Positions 42,315 through 53,025 are shown, counted from the stretch's first letter. The stretch: 64,000 bases of DNA from Paraburkholderia aromaticivorans (GCF_002278075.1 NZ_CP022989.1:2666001-2730000), one strand, 5' to 3'. Numbers and translations are program-made. Notes: generated by a model from the letters alone, not told the origin.

Positions 42315-43013
42315 TTAATTGCGGTTGCCGCCGAAAATACCGAGCAGCGCGAGCAGGTTGACGAACACGTTGTACAGATCCAGGTAGATCGCGAGGGTGG
42401 CGGTGATGTAGTTGGTTTCACCGCCGTTCACGACGCGCTGGACGTCGAACAGCATGTAGGCCGAAAAGATCACGATGGCCATGACCGACACCGTGAGCAT
42501 CAGCGCCGGCAGGTGCAGGAACACGTTCGCGACCGATGCGAGCAGCAGCACGATCACGCCCATGAACAGCCACTTGCCGAGACCCGAAAAGTCACGCTTG
42601 CTGACCGTGGCGATGGTTGCCATTGACGCGAAGATCACACCAGTGCCACCGAAGGCGAGCATGATCAGCGACGGGCCGTTCGAAAAACCGAGCACGAAGC
42701 TCAAGATGCGCGACAGCATCAGGCCCATGAAGAACGTGAAGCCGAGCAGCACGAACACGCCGGCTGCGCTGTCTTTGGTCTTCTGGATGGCGAACATGAA
42801 GCCGAAAGCGATCGCGAAGAACGCCAGCATGCTCATGGCGGGACTCGTGGCGGCGAACAGCGAGAAACCCGTGGCGAGGCCCACCCACGCGCCGAGCACT
42901 GTCGGAATCATGGACAGCGCGAGCAGCCAGTAGGTGTTCCGTAGCACGCGGTTACGCGTTTCGACCGTGCTGACCGCGCCATTGCGGCCAAAGCTATACG
43001 GATGATCGTTCAT
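42315..43013 (-). CDS. Bax inhibitor-1/YccA family membrane protein
   Basis: 232 aa with about seven predicted membrane helices between residues 27 and 228 (for example LLALSMIPTVLGAWVGLA). The conserved C-terminal SAYMLFDVQRVVNGGETNYI contains the acidic residues of the BI-1 pore. E. coli YccA modulates FtsH, and other members leak calcium; either role here is inference. HflK/HflC, which also bind FtsH, are encoded 12 kb away. Confidence 0.9.
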   Translation of the reverse strand: MNDHPYSFGRNGAVSTVETRNRVLRNTYWLLALSMIPTVLGAWVGLATGFSLFAATSPAMSMLAFFAIAFGFMFAIQKTKDSAAGVFVLLGFTFFMGLMLSRILSFVLGFSNGPSLIMLAFGGTGVIFASMATIATVSKRDFSGLGKWLFMGVIVLLLASVANVFLHLPALMLTVSVMAIVIFSAYMLFDVQRVVNGGETNYITATLAIYLDLYNVFVNLLALLGIFGGNRN

Positions 43014-43317
43014 GGTCTCTCCTTACCTCAGAAGCAAGTTGCGTATGGTTGTGATGCGGGTTGTAGCGAGCCGTGCCGCGCCGGTGGAATGCCTGCCCCG
43101 GTGTGGCGCTCTCCTCCCTAAGATTGGCGCGCGGGCGGGGAGTTTCAATGCCCTGAAAATACTCACGTGGTACCCACGCGGCCTACGCTACCAGCATTCA
43201 CAAACTCCTGCTTGGAGTCTTTCAATGCTGTAAGGGTTCAATCGCAATCATACACGGGAACATGCTACAATAGCGGATTCATTTGAATCTGTAACCTCTT
43301 AATTTTTTGGAGTTTTT
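43014..43317. other. 304-nt divergent gap upstream of ndk with stem-loops
   Basis: Contains a CGTGG-TAC-CCACG hairpin at 43166-43178, a larger two-part stem-loop at 43192-43230, and a TACAAT -10-like hexamer at 43266-43271 ahead of ndk. No ORF has coding character. The structures could be an untranslated leader or a small RNA. Confidence 0.5.
43192..43230. repeat. Two-part inverted repeat upstream of ndk
   Basis: Outer arms CAGCATT and AATGCTG (7 bp) enclose inner arms ACTCC and GGAGT (5 bp) around loop TGCTT. No T-run follows. Confidence 0.5.
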
Positions 43318-43743
43318 ATGGCGATCGAACGCACCCTGTCCATTATCAAGCCGGACGCAGTGGCCAAGAACGTGATCGGCCAGATCTATACCCGTTTCGA
43401 GAACGCTGGTCTGAAGATCGTGGCTTCGCGCATGGTTCATCTGTCGCGCGCCGACGCGGAGAAGTTCTACGCCGTGCACGCTGCCCGTCCGTTCTTCAAG
43501 GACCTGGTCGATTTCATGATCTCGGGCCCGGTCGTCGTGCAGGCGCTGGAAGGCGAGAACGCCATCCTGAAGCACCGTGATCTGATGGGCGCAACCGACC
43601 CGAAGAAGGCGGAAAAGGGCACGATCCGCGCCGACTTCGCAGACAGCATCGACGCGAACGCAGTGCACGGTTCGGACGCGCCTGAAACGGCAGCGGTCGA
43701 AATCGCGTTCTTCTTCCCGCAAGTGAACGTCTACTCGCGTTAA
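43318..43743 (+). CDS. ndk: Nucleoside diphosphate kinase
   Basis: 141 aa. Phosphorylated His117 in [10 protein letters not shown] and the ATP-binding KPDAVAKN at residue 11 mark the enzyme that equilibrates NTP/NDP pools. TTTTTGGAG before the ATG gives a good ribosome site. Neighbour rlmN downstream is a common betaproteobacterial order. Confidence 0.97.
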   Translation: MAIERTLSIIKPDAVAKNVIGQIYTRFENAGLKIVASRMVHLSRADAEKFYAVHAARPFFKDLVDFMISGPVVVQALEGENAILKHRDLMGATDPKKAEKGTIRADFADSIDANAVHGSDAPETAAVEIAFFFPQVNVYSR

Positions 43744-43759
43744 GCCGGACTTGTCCAGT

Positions 43760-43798
43760 GCGATTCGTGCAGCCGATCTGATTTATCGCACGAATCGC
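43760..43798. repeat. 11-bp inverted repeat downstream of ndk
   Basis: GCGATTCGTGC and GCACGAATCGC are separated by 17 nt. No T-run follows, so it is not a standard terminator; it could protect the ndk 3' end or be part of the rlmN leader. Confidence 0.55.
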
Positions 43799-43848
43799 CC
43801 GGCAAAGTAGTAAGGTAAAAGCAGCAGGAATGGGCGCGAACGGCATTG

Positions 43849-43874
43849 CGTTCATGCAGCTTGTTGCATGAACG
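43849..43874. repeat. 10-bp inverted repeat just upstream of rlmN
   Basis: CGTTCATGCA, loop GCTTGT, TGCATGAACG, ending 30 nt before the rlmN ATG and outside the ribosome site. Confidence 0.55.
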
Positions 43875-43904
43875 TAGTCTCGCACTGAAATGGCAGGATT
43901 CGAT

Positions 43905-45056
43905 ATGACGAGCAGTCCCACCGTCAACCTTCTCGACCTCGACGCCCAAGGGCTCGTCGCCTACTGCGACAACCTGGGCGAGAAGCCGTTTCGCGCCAAG
44001 CAATTGCAGCGCTGGATTCACCAGTACAACGCTGCCGACTTCGACGGCATGACCGATCTGGCGAAGTCCTTGCGCGAAAAGCTCAAAGGGCGCGCCACGA
44101 TCTCGATGCCGGGCATCGTCAGCGACCATATTTCCACCGACGGCACACGCAAGTGGCTGATCGATGTCGGCAACAGCAACGCGGTTGAAACCGTCTACAT
44201 CCCCGAGGAAACGCGCGGTACGCTGTGCGTGTCGTCGCAGGCCGGGTGTGCGGTCAATTGCCGTTTCTGTTCGACCGGCAAACAGGGTTTTTCCCGCAAT
44301 CTCACCACCGGCGAAATCATCGGCCAGTTGCGCATGGCTGAGTTCGCGCTGCGCGCCACGCGCGGCGTAGACGGCGGTCGTGCCACGGGTGGTGACGGCA
44401 AGGGCGAGCGCGTCGTCACGAATGTTGTGATGATGGGCATGGGCGAGCCGCTGCTCAACTACGACGCGGTCGTGCCGGCCATGCGCCTGATGCTCGACGA
44501 CAACGCCTACGGCTTGTCGCGCCGCCGCGTCACGCTGTCCACTTCGGGTGTCGTGCCCATGATGGACCGGCTCGGCGCCGATCTGCCGGTGGCGCTCGCG
44601 GTCTCCTTGCATGCGCCTAGCGATCCGCTGCGCGACATGCTGGTGCCGCTGAACAAGAAGTATCCGCTGCGCGAATTGATGGCGGCTTGCCAGCGCTATC
44701 TGAAAGTCGCGCCGCGCGATTTCATTACGTTTGAATATTGCATGCTCGACGGCGTGAACGACAGCGAAGCGCAAGCGCGCGAGCTGCTCGCCGTCACGCG
44801 CGACGTGCCGTGCAAGTTCAACCTGATTCCGTTCAATCCGTTCCCTGAGTCGGGCCTCATCCGCTCGAAGCCGGAACAGATCAAGCGGTTTGCACAAGTG
44901 TTGATGGACGCTGGCGTCGTCACCACGGTGCGCAAGACACGCGGCGATGATATCGACGCTGCCTGCGGTCAGTTGGCCGGTGCGGTGAAAGACCGCACGC
45001 GCCTCGCTGAGCGCACCGGGAAGGCGGCGAAGATTATCGAGGTTCGCGCCGTGTAA
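43905..45056 (+). CDS. rlmN: Dual-specificity RNA methyltransferase RlmN
   Basis: 383 aa radical-SAM enzyme methylating C2 of A2503 in 23S rRNA and A37 in some tRNAs. The radical-SAM cluster cysteines are C115, C119 and C122 ([12 protein letters not shown]). The conserved [11 protein letters not shown] near 183 and C-terminal [18 protein letters not shown] near 350 carry the methyl-carrying cysteine. The ATG at 43905 has AGGA seven nt upstream; an ATG at 43890 is less likely. Confidence 0.95.
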   Translation: MTSSPTVNLLDLDAQGLVAYCDNLGEKPFRAKQLQRWIHQYNAADFDGMTDLAKSLREKLKGRATISMPGIVSDHISTDGTRKWLIDVGNSNAVETVYIPEETRGTLCVSSQAGCAVNCRFCSTGKQGFSRNLTTGEIIGQLRMAEFALRATRGVDGGRATGGDGKGERVVTNVVMMGMGEPLLNYDAVVPAMRLMLDDNAYGLSRRRVTLSTSGVVPMMDRLGADLPVALAVSLHAPSDPLRDMLVPLNKKYPLRELMAACQRYLKVAPRDFITFEYCMLDGVNDSEAQARELLAVTRDVPCKFNLIPFNPFPESGLIRSKPEQIKRFAQVLMDAGVVTTVRKTRGDDIDAACGQLAGAVKDRTRLAERTGKAAKIIEVRAV

Positions 45057-45272
45057 TCGTGCTGAGGCCGCGGGACGCCTGCGTTCGGGGAAATGTCCGC
45101 GAACGCGCGAAAACCTGCCGTGCCGGCGTCGATTGAAAAGAAAGTTTGCAGAAGCGATCGGAAGCGGCACACAAAGCCGCGCATTTTGTTATAAACGGTC
45201 TGCGATTTGGACGTGAGGCTTGAGCCCGTCCGGGTTGCACGAGTGAAAAAGAACGACGCGAAAGGATTTGGG

Positions 45273-46382
45273 ATGAGTGAGCCGCAGCACCCGCAGCCGC
45301 AGGACACAGACACGAATGAAAGCCATCCGGCGCCGGTCGCACGGGCGGTGGTGCAGCCTGTTGTGCAGCCGGGCATGGATTCGTTGACGGCGGTGGGCGC
45401 GCGCTTGACCCAATTGCGCGAATCGAAAGGCTGGACCATCGACGACGTGTCGGCGCGTCTGAAAGTGTCTGCGATCAAGTTGCGCGCGCTCGAATCGGGC
45501 GACATCAGCCACTTGCCGGACACCACCTTCGCGCTGGGCGTGGTGCGTAGTTACGCGAAAATGCTGGGCGCCGATCCCACGCCGTTCACGGCGGCGTTGC
45601 GCCGCGAAAAAGGCGTCGCCGCGCCGGATCTGTCTATGCCGGCGTCGTCGGGTAAGGATTTGCCGCGCGGCAGGGTGTCGCTCTCGCTGGGCGGCAGTGG
45701 GCAAAAGAGCCGCTCGTGGTTGTGGGGCGTGGCAGCGGTGATCGTTGCGGTGATCGCGCTCGGCATGTGGCATACCAATGGCGGCGATTCGTCGGCGTGG
45801 CTTGCGCGACTGAAAGCGAGCGCGAACGGTGCCGCTGGCGGCGCGACCGGCGCATCGGGCGCGGTGGCGCAAGGTCAGTCGGCGGGTTCCGAGGCGGCGC
45901 TGGCCGAGTCAGCGTCCACGCCGGACGCGCAGGTGGCAGCAGAGAACGCAGCGTCGGCCACGCCGATGCCCGCGCCGCTCGCCACCGGCACGACGCCGTC
46001 GTCGGCGCCGGCCGTTACGGCGACAGCGGCCGCGCCGAAGGCCGGCTCGCAGGCCCAGGCTGCCGCGGCGCCGGGCGCGAGCGCGCCGGCGGTCGTCGCG
46101 GGTGCGTCGGCGGCAACGGTGGCGCCGGCTGCCGGCGAGTCAGTCGTCGCATTGCGGGTGACGCAGGACAGCTGGTTCAGTGTGCGCGGCAAGGACGGCA
46201 AGGAAGTGTTCTCCGGCCTCGTGCATGCGGGCGATACAAAAGAAGTGACGGGTGCGGCGCCATTCAAGATTACGGTCGGCAACAAGGCCGGTCTTGAATC
46301 GCTGACGCTCGATGGCCAGCCGGTCGATCCGTCGAAATATGCGGCGGCCAAAGGCAACGTGGCGCGCTTCGCGCTGCCTTGA
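45273..46382 (+). CDS. rodZ: RodZ-like helix-turn-helix membrane protein
   Basis: 369 aa. Cytoplasmic HTH_25 domain (about 38-105, with LTQLRESKGWTIDDVSARLK), one transmembrane helix (about 149-166), a long Ala/Pro/Gly/Ser linker (about 175-290) and a C-terminal DUF4115 beta-domain (VALRVTQDSWFSVRGKDGKE). E. coli RodZ links MreB to the wall machinery. AAAGGA six nt before the ATG at 45273 selects this start. It sits between rlmN and ispG, as in E. coli. Confidence 0.9.
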   Translation: MSEPQHPQPQDTDTNESHPAPVARAVVQPVVQPGMDSLTAVGARLTQLRESKGWTIDDVSARLKVSAIKLRALESGDISHLPDTTFALGVVRSYAKMLGADPTPFTAALRREKGVAAPDLSMPASSGKDLPRGRVSLSLGGSGQKSRSWLWGVAAVIVAVIALGMWHTNGGDSSAWLARLKASANGAAGGATGASGAVAQGQSAGSEAALAESASTPDAQVAAENAASATPMPAPLATGTTPSSAPAVTATAAAPKAGSQAQAAAAPGASAPAVVAGASAATVAPAAGESVVALRVTQDSWFSVRGKDGKEVFSGLVHAGDTKEVTGAAPFKITVGNKAGLESLTLDGQPVDPSKYAAAKGNVARFALP

Positions 46383-46394
46383 CAGATACGGTAT

Positions 46395-46426
46395 GCGCCG
46401 CGGCCAACCGGTCCGCGGCGCTTTTT
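46395..46426 (+). terminator. Rho-independent terminator after rodZ
   Basis: GCGCCGCGG, nine-nt loop, CCGCGGCGC and five T. It separates rodZ from ispG. Confidence 0.85.
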
Positions 46427-46480
46427 CAATTCAGGCGCTACGTCTTTTGTGTGGCGCATGCGGCGTAAATGGGTCTTTCG

Positions 46481-47785
46481 ATGCATTCCGAAGCTCAATC
46501 CCAATCTAACAGCAAGATCGTTTCCAACGAGCCGGTGTTCGGCGGCCAGGCCGCGCGGCGCAAGTCGCACGCGGTCGACGTCCGCTGGGGCGGCCAGCTC
46601 GTCACGATCGGTGGCGACGCGCCCGTGCGCGTCCAGTCGATGACCAACACGGATACCGCGGACGCCATCGGCACCGCGATCCAGATCAAGGAACTGGCGC
46701 AGGCCGGCTCGGAACTGGTGCGTATCACGGTGAACACGCCGGAAGCGGCCGCGGCCGTGCCGGCCGTGCGCGAGCAACTCGATCGCATGGGCGTGTCGGT
46801 GCCGCTCGTCGGCGACTTCCATTACAACGGCCATTTGTTGTTGCGCGATTACCCCGCGTGCGCGGAGGCGCTGTCCAAGTACCGGATCAATCCGGGCAAC
46901 GTGGGCCACGGCGCGAAGCGCGACACGCAGTTCGCGCAGATGATCGAAGCGGCGGCGAAGTACGACAAGCCGGTGCGTATCGGCGTCAACTGGGGCAGTC
47001 TCGATCAGGACCTGCTCGCGAAGATGATGGACGAGAACGCCGCGCGTTCCACGCCGTGGGAAGCGCAAAGCGTGATGTACGAAGCGCTCATCCAGTCGGC
47101 GATCGGCTCGGCGGAACGGGCGGTTGAGCTCGGTCTGTCGCGCAATCAGATCATTCTGTCGTGCAAGGTCAGCGGCGTGCAGGATCTGATCGCCGTGTAC
47201 CGTGAACTCGCGCGCCGTTGCGATTTCGCGCTGCATCTCGGGTTGACCGAGGCGGGCATGGGCTCGAAAGGCATCGTTGCATCGACCGCGGCATTGTCCG
47301 TGTTGCTGCAGCAGGGCATCGGCGACACGATCCGCATTTCGCTCACGCCGGAACCGGGCGGATCGCGCACCGGCGAGGTGATCGTCGGCCAGGAAATCCT
47401 GCAGACCATGGGTCTGCGCTCGTTCACGCCGATGGTCATCGCGTGCCCGGGTTGCGGCCGTACGACCAGCACGCTGTTCCAGGAACTGGCGTCGCAAATC
47501 CAGACCTATCTGCGTACGCAGATGCCGGTGTGGCGCGATCAGTATCTTGGTGTCGAGAAGATGCACGTCGCGGTGATGGGTTGCATCGTCAACGGTCCGG
47601 GCGAGTCGAAGCAGGCCAACATCGGCATCAGCCTGCCGGGCTCGGGTGAGAACCCGGCCGCGCCGGTATTCATCGACGGCGAGAAGGTGAAGACGCTGCG
47701 CGGCGATAACATCGCGCAAGAATTCCAGCAAATCGTGAGTGACTACGTCGAGCGCCGCTATGGTCGCGCCGAAGCACTCAATTAA
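46481..47785 (+). CDS. ispG: 4-hydroxy-3-methylbut-2-enyl diphosphate synthase
   Basis: 434 aa from the ATG at 46481 ([11 protein letters not shown]), the length I recall for Burkholderia IspG; an ATG four codons earlier is possible. The TIM-barrel domain includes [12 protein letters not shown]. The [4Fe-4S] cysteines lie in [11 protein letters not shown] near 330 and [11 protein letters not shown] near 370. It is the penultimate MEP-pathway step and depends on Fe-S assembly. The family has a middle insertion in this lineage. hisS follows after 21 nt. Confidence 0.96.
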   Translation: MHSEAQSQSNSKIVSNEPVFGGQAARRKSHAVDVRWGGQLVTIGGDAPVRVQSMTNTDTADAIGTAIQIKELAQAGSELVRITVNTPEAAAAVPAVREQLDRMGVSVPLVGDFHYNGHLLLRDYPACAEALSKYRINPGNVGHGAKRDTQFAQMIEAAAKYDKPVRIGVNWGSLDQDLLAKMMDENAARSTPWEAQSVMYEALIQSAIGSAERAVELGLSRNQIILSCKVSGVQDLIAVYRELARRCDFALHLGLTEAGMGSKGIVASTAALSVLLQQGIGDTIRISLTPEPGGSRTGEVIVGQEILQTMGLRSFTPMVIACPGCGRTTSTLFQELASQIQTYLRTQMPVWRDQYLGVEKMHVAVMGCIVNGPGESKQANIGISLPGSGENPAAPVFIDGEKVKTLRGDNIAQEFQQIVSDYVERRYGRAEALN

Positions 47786-47806
47786 ACATCGGCTATCGAA
47801 AGACAG

Positions 47807-49147
47807 ATGAGTGAACAGAAGAAAAAGCTCGACAAGCTGTCCGGCGTGAAGGGCATGAACGACATCCTTCCGCAGGAAGCCGGGCTGTGGGAATTTTTCG
47901 AAACGACCGTCAAGTCGATGCTGCGTTCGTATGGATACCAGAATATCCGTACGCCGATCATCGAGCATACGCAGCTGTTCAAGCGCGGTATCGGTGAAGT
48001 GACCGACATCGTCGAGAAAGAGATGTATAGCTTCACGGACGCGTTGAACGGTGAAAATCTGACCATGCGCCCGGAGAACACGGCGGCGGTGGTGCGCGCG
48101 GTGATCGAACACAACATGCTGTACGACGGCCCGAAGCGCCTGTGGTACATCGGACCGATGTTCCGCCACGAGCGTCCGCAGCGCGGCCGCTATCGCCAGT
48201 TCCATCAGGTTGGCGTGGAAGCGCTGGGCTTTGCCGGTCCGGACGCCGACGCTGAAATCATCATGATGTGCCAGCGGCTGTGGGACGACCTCGGGCTGAT
48301 GGGCATCAAGCTCGAAATCAATTCGCTCGGCCTCGCGCAGGAGCGCGCGGCGCATCGCGTCGAATTGATCGCGTACCTCGAAAAGCACATGGACGTGCTC
48401 GACGAAGAGGCGAAACGTCGTCTCTATACGAACCCGCTGCGCGTGCTGGATACGAAGAACCCGGCCATGCAGGAAGTCGCGCAGAACGCGCCTAAGCTGA
48501 TCGATTTTCTCGGCGAAGAATCGCGCGCGCATTTCGAAGGTTTGCAGCGCGTTCTGAAAGCGAACAATGTTCCGTTCACCATCAATCCGCGTCTCGTGCG
48601 CGGCCTCGATTACTACAATCTGACCGTGTTCGAATGGGTGACCGACAAGCTCGGCGCCCAGGGCACCGTCGCGGCCGGCGGTCGTTACGATCCGCTGATC
48701 GAGCAGCTCGGCGGCAAGCCCACCGGGGCATGTGGCTGGGCAATGGGCGTCGAGCGGATCCTCGAATTGCTGAAAGAAGAGCAGCTCGTGCCGGAAGACG
48801 AAGGTTGCGACGTGTACGTGGTCCATCAGGGCGACGCGGCGCGCGAACAGGCCTTTATCATCGCCGAGCGTTTGCGCGACACGGGCCTCGACGTCATCCT
48901 GCATTGCAGTGCCGACGGTCAGACAGCCAGCTTCAAATCGCAGATGAAGCGTGCCGATGCAAGCGGCGCCGCCTTCGCCGTGGTGCTCGGCGAAGACGAG
49001 ATCGCCAATGGCACGGTCGGCGTGAAACCGCTGCGCGATACAAATGCTAACGGCGGTAAAAACGAGCAACATAACGTGCCCGCCGAAGACTTGACCGAAT
49101 TTCTAATCAATGCGATGGTTGCAACCGCCGAAGACGGCGACGACTGA
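47807..49147 (+). CDS. hisS: Histidyl-tRNA synthetase
   Basis: 446 aa class II enzyme. Motif 2 [16 protein letters not shown] near 125, histidine motif [13 protein letters not shown] near 265, motif 3 [13 protein letters not shown], and a C-terminal anticodon domain. N-terminus [13 protein letters not shown] is diagnostic and distinguishes it from HisZ, whose gene is 8 kb downstream. Confidence 0.97.
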   Translation: MSEQKKKLDKLSGVKGMNDILPQEAGLWEFFETTVKSMLRSYGYQNIRTPIIEHTQLFKRGIGEVTDIVEKEMYSFTDALNGENLTMRPENTAAVVRAVIEHNMLYDGPKRLWYIGPMFRHERPQRGRYRQFHQVGVEALGFAGPDADAEIIMMCQRLWDDLGLMGIKLEINSLGLAQERAAHRVELIAYLEKHMDVLDEEAKRRLYTNPLRVLDTKNPAMQEVAQNAPKLIDFLGEESRAHFEGLQRVLKANNVPFTINPRLVRGLDYYNLTVFEWVTDKLGAQGTVAAGGRYDPLIEQLGGKPTGACGWAMGVERILELLKEEQLVPEDEGCDVYVVHQGDAAREQAFIIAERLRDTGLDVILHCSADGQTASFKSQMKRADASGAAFAVVLGEDEIANGTVGVKPLRDTNANGGKNEQHNVPAEDLTEFLINAMVATAEDGDD

Positions 49148-49225
49148 TCGCGATGTCGTCGAGCCGCTTGATTCCCAACCGGGCTCGACACGCACACGTA
49201 GCAAGAAAGAGGAAATCGCCGGGCA

Positions 49226-49855
49226 ATGAGTTACCACGACGAACAAGAATCGATTGAAAGTCTGAAGGCATGGTGGACGCAGTGGGGCAATGCAACCACA
49301 TGGATCGTGCTGGTGGCACTGGTGGCCGCGGCCGGCTGGAACGGCTGGAATTTCTGGCAGCGGCGCGAGGCGGCAGAAGCCGCCGTGCTGTATGACCAGG
49401 TGCAGCAAGCCATGGCATCGGGCGACAAGGCGAAGATCACCCGCGTCGCCACCGACATGGAAGACAGGTTCAGCCGCACCGCGTATGCGCAGATGACCGC
49501 GCTGGGCGCCGCCAAGGCGCTGTATGCCGTGGGCGACGAAGCCGCCGCGAAGGCGCAACTGCAATGGACCATCGATCACGCGAAAGACGACGAGTTCAAG
49601 CAGATCGCCAAGCTGCGCCTCGCTTCGCTGCTGCTCGACGACAAGGCTTACGATCAGGGTCTTGCGCTGCTCGCCGAACCGCAGTCCGACGCGTTCAAGG
49701 GCATCGTGGCGAACGGCCGCGGCGATCTGCTCGCCGCTCAAGGCAAGCGTGAAGATGCGCGCGCGGCCTACAAGCTCGCGCTCGATTCGCTGTCGAAAAA
49801 CGATAGTTCGGCACGCCAGTTGATTCAGTTCAAGCTGGATGCGCTTGGCGGCTGA
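49226..49855 (+). CDS. yfgM: YfgM-type tetratricopeptide membrane protein
   Basis: 209 aa. A single transmembrane helix at about 25-43 (WIVLVALVAAAGWNGW) and a periplasmic TPR-like helical domain. E. coli YfgM is an ancillary Sec translocon protein that works with PpiD. The order hisS-yfgM-bamB-der is the same as in E. coli, which supports the name. Confidence 0.9.
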   Translation: MSYHDEQESIESLKAWWTQWGNATTWIVLVALVAAAGWNGWNFWQRREAAEAAVLYDQVQQAMASGDKAKITRVATDMEDRFSRTAYAQMTALGAAKALYAVGDEAAAKAQLQWTIDHAKDDEFKQIAKLRLASLLLDDKAYDQGLALLAEPQSDAFKGIVANGRGDLLAAQGKREDARAAYKLALDSLSKNDSSARQLIQFKLDALGG

Positions 49856-49941
49856 TCGCCGCATCTGAGCGCCACAATCAGCGCCACATGCAACGACCAG
49901 TTGGTCTCCTTTAACTCATTTCCTGAATGCTTCGTCCACCG

Positions 49942-51087
49942 ATGAATCTGCTGAAACGTTACGCTGTGCCCGTTGCCTGTGCGATGACCGTCCTCACCAT
50001 GGCGGCTTGCTCATCCACGAAAGACGAGCGCCGCGTGCCGACGCCGCTCACCGAGTTCAAACCCGTGCTCGACGTGCAGCAGGCCTGGAAGGCGAGCGTC
50101 GGTAAGGCGGGCCGTTATCTGTTCTCGCCGGTGGCGGTCGGCAATGCCGTGTACGCGGCTGGCGCGAACGGTTCGGTTGCGAAGATCGACGCGCAAACCG
50201 GTCAGGACATCTGGCGGGTCAAGCTGCATGACGACCTGTCGGCCGGTGTCGGCAGTGACGGCACGCTCACGGCGGTCGGCGGCCTGAAGGGCGACGTGTA
50301 TGTGCTCGGCGCGGACGGCAAGCAACTGTGGACCGCCAAGGCGCCGGGCGAGATCATCTCGCCGCCGCTCGTCGGCAACGGCCTCGTGGTGGTGCGTACG
50401 GTCGACGGTCAGATCGTCGCGTTCAATGCGCAAACCGGCGAGCAGAAGTGGAACTACCGCAATCGCGCGGTGCCGCTCAATCTGCGCGTGTCCTCGGGCA
50501 TGACGTTCGCCGGCGACGCGGCCGTGCTGGCCGGTTTCCCGGGCGGCGCGTTCGCCGCGATCAACCTGCAGACGGGCGACAACTACTGGCAAACGCCGGT
50601 GTCCTATCCGAAGGGCGTGACGGAAGTGGAACGGATCAACGACGTGACCGGCCCGCCCACGCTGGTCGGTTCGGAAACCTGTGCCGTCACGTTCCAGGGC
50701 CAGATTGGCTGCTTCGACGCGAACTCCGGCCGCGCAGTGTGGGAAAAGGCGTTCTCGAGCACGAGCGGCCTCGCGCAGGATGACCGCGCCGTGGTCGCAG
50801 CGGACGACTGGTCGGTGGTGTCGGCGTTCGACGTGAGCAACGGCGCGCCGCTGTGGAAGAACGACAAGCTGAAGAACCGCGAGTTGAGCGTGCCGTTCAT
50901 TCTGGGCCACGCCGCGGTGCTGGGCGACTACCAGGGTTACGTGCACTTCCTGTCCCGCGACGACGGTACGCTCGTCGCGCGCGTGAAGACCGACGGCAGC
51001 CCGATTACCGCTGCGCCGGTGCTGGCCGGCGAGACGCTGGTGGTGCTGACGCACGACGGCGACCTGTACGGCTACCGTCCGCGCTGA
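49942..51087 (+). CDS. bamB: Outer-membrane assembly lipoprotein BamB
   Basis: 381 aa. Signal with lipobox MAAC, acylated cysteine at residue 23, Ser at +2. The mature part is an eight-bladed PQQ-like beta-propeller with repeated GxxxWxxxL strands (for example ALDVQ-type units and AFNAQTGEQKWNY near 160). It scaffolds BamA. ATG at 49942 (MNLLKRYAVP) is preferred over one five codons earlier. Confidence 0.94.
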   Translation: MNLLKRYAVPVACAMTVLTMAACSSTKDERRVPTPLTEFKPVLDVQQAWKASVGKAGRYLFSPVAVGNAVYAAGANGSVAKIDAQTGQDIWRVKLHDDLSAGVGSDGTLTAVGGLKGDVYVLGADGKQLWTAKAPGEIISPPLVGNGLVVVRTVDGQIVAFNAQTGEQKWNYRNRAVPLNLRVSSGMTFAGDAAVLAGFPGGAFAAINLQTGDNYWQTPVSYPKGVTEVERINDVTGPPTLVGSETCAVTFQGQIGCFDANSGRAVWEKAFSSTSGLAQDDRAVVAADDWSVVSAFDVSNGAPLWKNDKLKNRELSVPFILGHAAVLGDYQGYVHFLSRDDGTLVARVKTDGSPITAAPVLAGETLVVLTHDGDLYGYRPR

Positions 51088-51534
51088 TCGCGCGGGAGGC
51101 ACTCGTTGTCGAGCGTGCAGGCCGGCTTTGCCGGCCGTACGCGTTTCAGAAGAGTAGGTTGCAGAGCAGAGTAAGTAGAAGAATGACGCCGGACTGGCTG
51201 GTCCGGCAAGTCGGATCAGACATGGCGCACGGGTCCGCGTGGCCATCGGTGGCTGCTTGCGGCGCCACCACCAGCGGCATCTTCGCAAATACCGCGTAGA
51301 GTCGTATTCGAACTGGCGTGCGAGCCGTCGAGCAGGTAGGGCTGAACCTGGCGGCCCGTTGGCGCTGCCCCATACAGCCAAACCCCCGTCCGCCCGGGTG
51401 CGCATATTGACAGCGCATCCGGGGCTGGCCGAATTCGTGATAATTTTCGTCAAACGCTGCCGTGTAGCGGCCGCATGGCGTCGCTACGCGGACGGTCGAT
51501 TTCGATCCTCGCGTTTCACCGTGAACAACATCTG
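51088..51534. other. 447-nt gap between bamB and der
   Basis: Holds two short inverted repeats (GGCCGGC/GCCGGCC at 51120-51136; GCCGGAC/GTCCGGC at 51188-51207), neither followed by a T-run. A minus-strand frame 51418-51146 ends in a hydrophobic tail (VILLLTLLCNLLF) but lacks other support. der is usually close to bamB, so the length is unusual. Confidence 0.5.
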
Positions 51535-52872
51535 ATGAAACCCGTTATTGCCCTTGTTGGGCGCCCCAATGTGGGGAAATCCACGCTGTTCAACCGGCTC
51601 ACGCGTTCGCGTGACGCGCTGGTTGCCGACCTGCCCGGTCTCACCCGCGATCGCCATTACGGCGAAGGCCGCACCGGCGAACGGCCGTATCTGGTCGTCG
51701 ACACCGGCGGTTTCGAGCCGGTCGCGAAAGACGGCATCCTCCACGAAATGGCGCGTCAAACGCGCCAGGCGGTGGAGGAGTCGGACATCGTCGTGTTCAT
51801 CGTCGACGGGCGCAACGGCCTCGCGCCGCAAGACAAGTCGATCGCGGACTATCTGCGCAAGGTCGGCCGGCCGATCTTCCTCGTCGTCAACAAGGCGGAG
51901 GGCATGAAGTACACCACCGTCGCCGCCGACTTCTACGAACTCGGCCTCGGCGACCCGCGCGCGATTTCCGCGGCGCACGGCGACGGCGTGACGGAAATGA
52001 TCAATGAGGCGCTCGAAGTCGCCTACGCCGGTCAGCCGGAAGAAAGCGACGAAGAGAAGCAGACGCGCGGCGTGAAGATCGCGATCGTCGGCCGTCCGAA
52101 TGTCGGCAAGTCGACGTTGATCAACGCGCTGGTGGGCGAAGAGCGCGTGATCGCATTCGACATGCCGGGCACCACGCGCGATTCGATCTACGTCGATTTC
52201 GAGCGCGGCGGCAAGCCGTACACGTTGATCGATACCGCGGGCCTGCGTCGCCGCGGCAAAGTGTTCGAAGCGATCGAGAAATTCTCGGTGGTGAAAACGC
52301 TGCAGTCGATCTCCGACGCGAACGTCGTGATCCTGCTGCTCGACGCGCGCCAGGACATCTCGGAGCAGGACGCGCACATTGCCGGCTTCGTGGTGGAGCA
52401 GGGCCGCGCGCTGGTGGTGGGCGTGAACAAGTGGGACGGGCTCGATCCGCATGTGCGCGAGCGCACCAAGGCGGACCTCGAGCGCAAACTAAAATTTCTC
52501 GACTTCGCCAAATTCCATTTCATTTCCGCTGCGGAAAAAACCGGAATCGGCCCATTGATGCGCTCGGTGGACGACGCGTACGCAGCCGCCATGGCCAAGC
52601 TGCCGACGCCGAAGCTCACACGCGCGCTGATCGATGCCGTTGAATTCCAGCAGCCGCGCCGACGTGGTCCGGTGCGCCCGAAACTGCGTTACGCGCACCA
52701 GGGCGGACAGAATCCGCCCATCATCGTGATTCACGGCAACGCGCTCGACGCGATCACCGAAACGTACAAACGCTACCTTGAAAACCGCTTCCGGGAAACT
52801 TTCAAGCTGACTGGGACTCCATTGCGCATAGAGTTCAGATCGTCGACGAACCCTTACGCGGATAAAGGCTAA
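51535..52872 (+). CDS. der: GTPase Der (EngA)
   Basis: 445 aa with two tandem GTPase domains, each with GRPNVGKS (residue 8 and near 185) and matching DTGG/DTAG G3 and NKxD G4 motifs (VNKAEG, VNKWDG), followed by a KH-like domain ending in EFRSSTNPY. It is essential for 50S ribosome assembly. The in-frame region before 51535 is not family sequence. Confidence 0.96.
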   Translation: MKPVIALVGRPNVGKSTLFNRLTRSRDALVADLPGLTRDRHYGEGRTGERPYLVVDTGGFEPVAKDGILHEMARQTRQAVEESDIVVFIVDGRNGLAPQDKSIADYLRKVGRPIFLVVNKAEGMKYTTVAADFYELGLGDPRAISAAHGDGVTEMINEALEVAYAGQPEESDEEKQTRGVKIAIVGRPNVGKSTLINALVGEERVIAFDMPGTTRDSIYVDFERGGKPYTLIDTAGLRRRGKVFEAIEKFSVVKTLQSISDANVVILLLDARQDISEQDAHIAGFVVEQGRALVVGVNKWDGLDPHVRERTKADLERKLKFLDFAKFHFISAAEKTGIGPLMRSVDDAYAAAMAKLPTPKLTRALIDAVEFQQPRRRGPVRPKLRYAHQGGQNPPIIVIHGNALDAITETYKRYLENRFRETFKLTGTPLRIEFRSSTNPYADKG

Positions 52873-53025
52873 ATCCAGGCTGAAACCCGCGTGTGTGCTG
52901 GCTTTGGCCGCCTGGCCAGGTCGCTCGCGCAAAAATGAAAATCGGCTATAGTGTAGCGGTTGACGGCGGATCTCTTTTTCTTCGTCGTCAATTAAGTCAA
53001 CCTGCAAAAAAATACGGAGTTTGCT

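Noticed and set aside
45875..49072. 1065-codon open frame on the minus strand
   Set aside because: It lies antisense to rodZ, ispG and hisS, whose products are clear. It is a GC-bias shadow rich in His, Arg, Asp and Val.
51407..51444. TTGACA and GATAAT as a der promoter
   Set aside because: The spacer would be 26 nt, too long for sigma-70.
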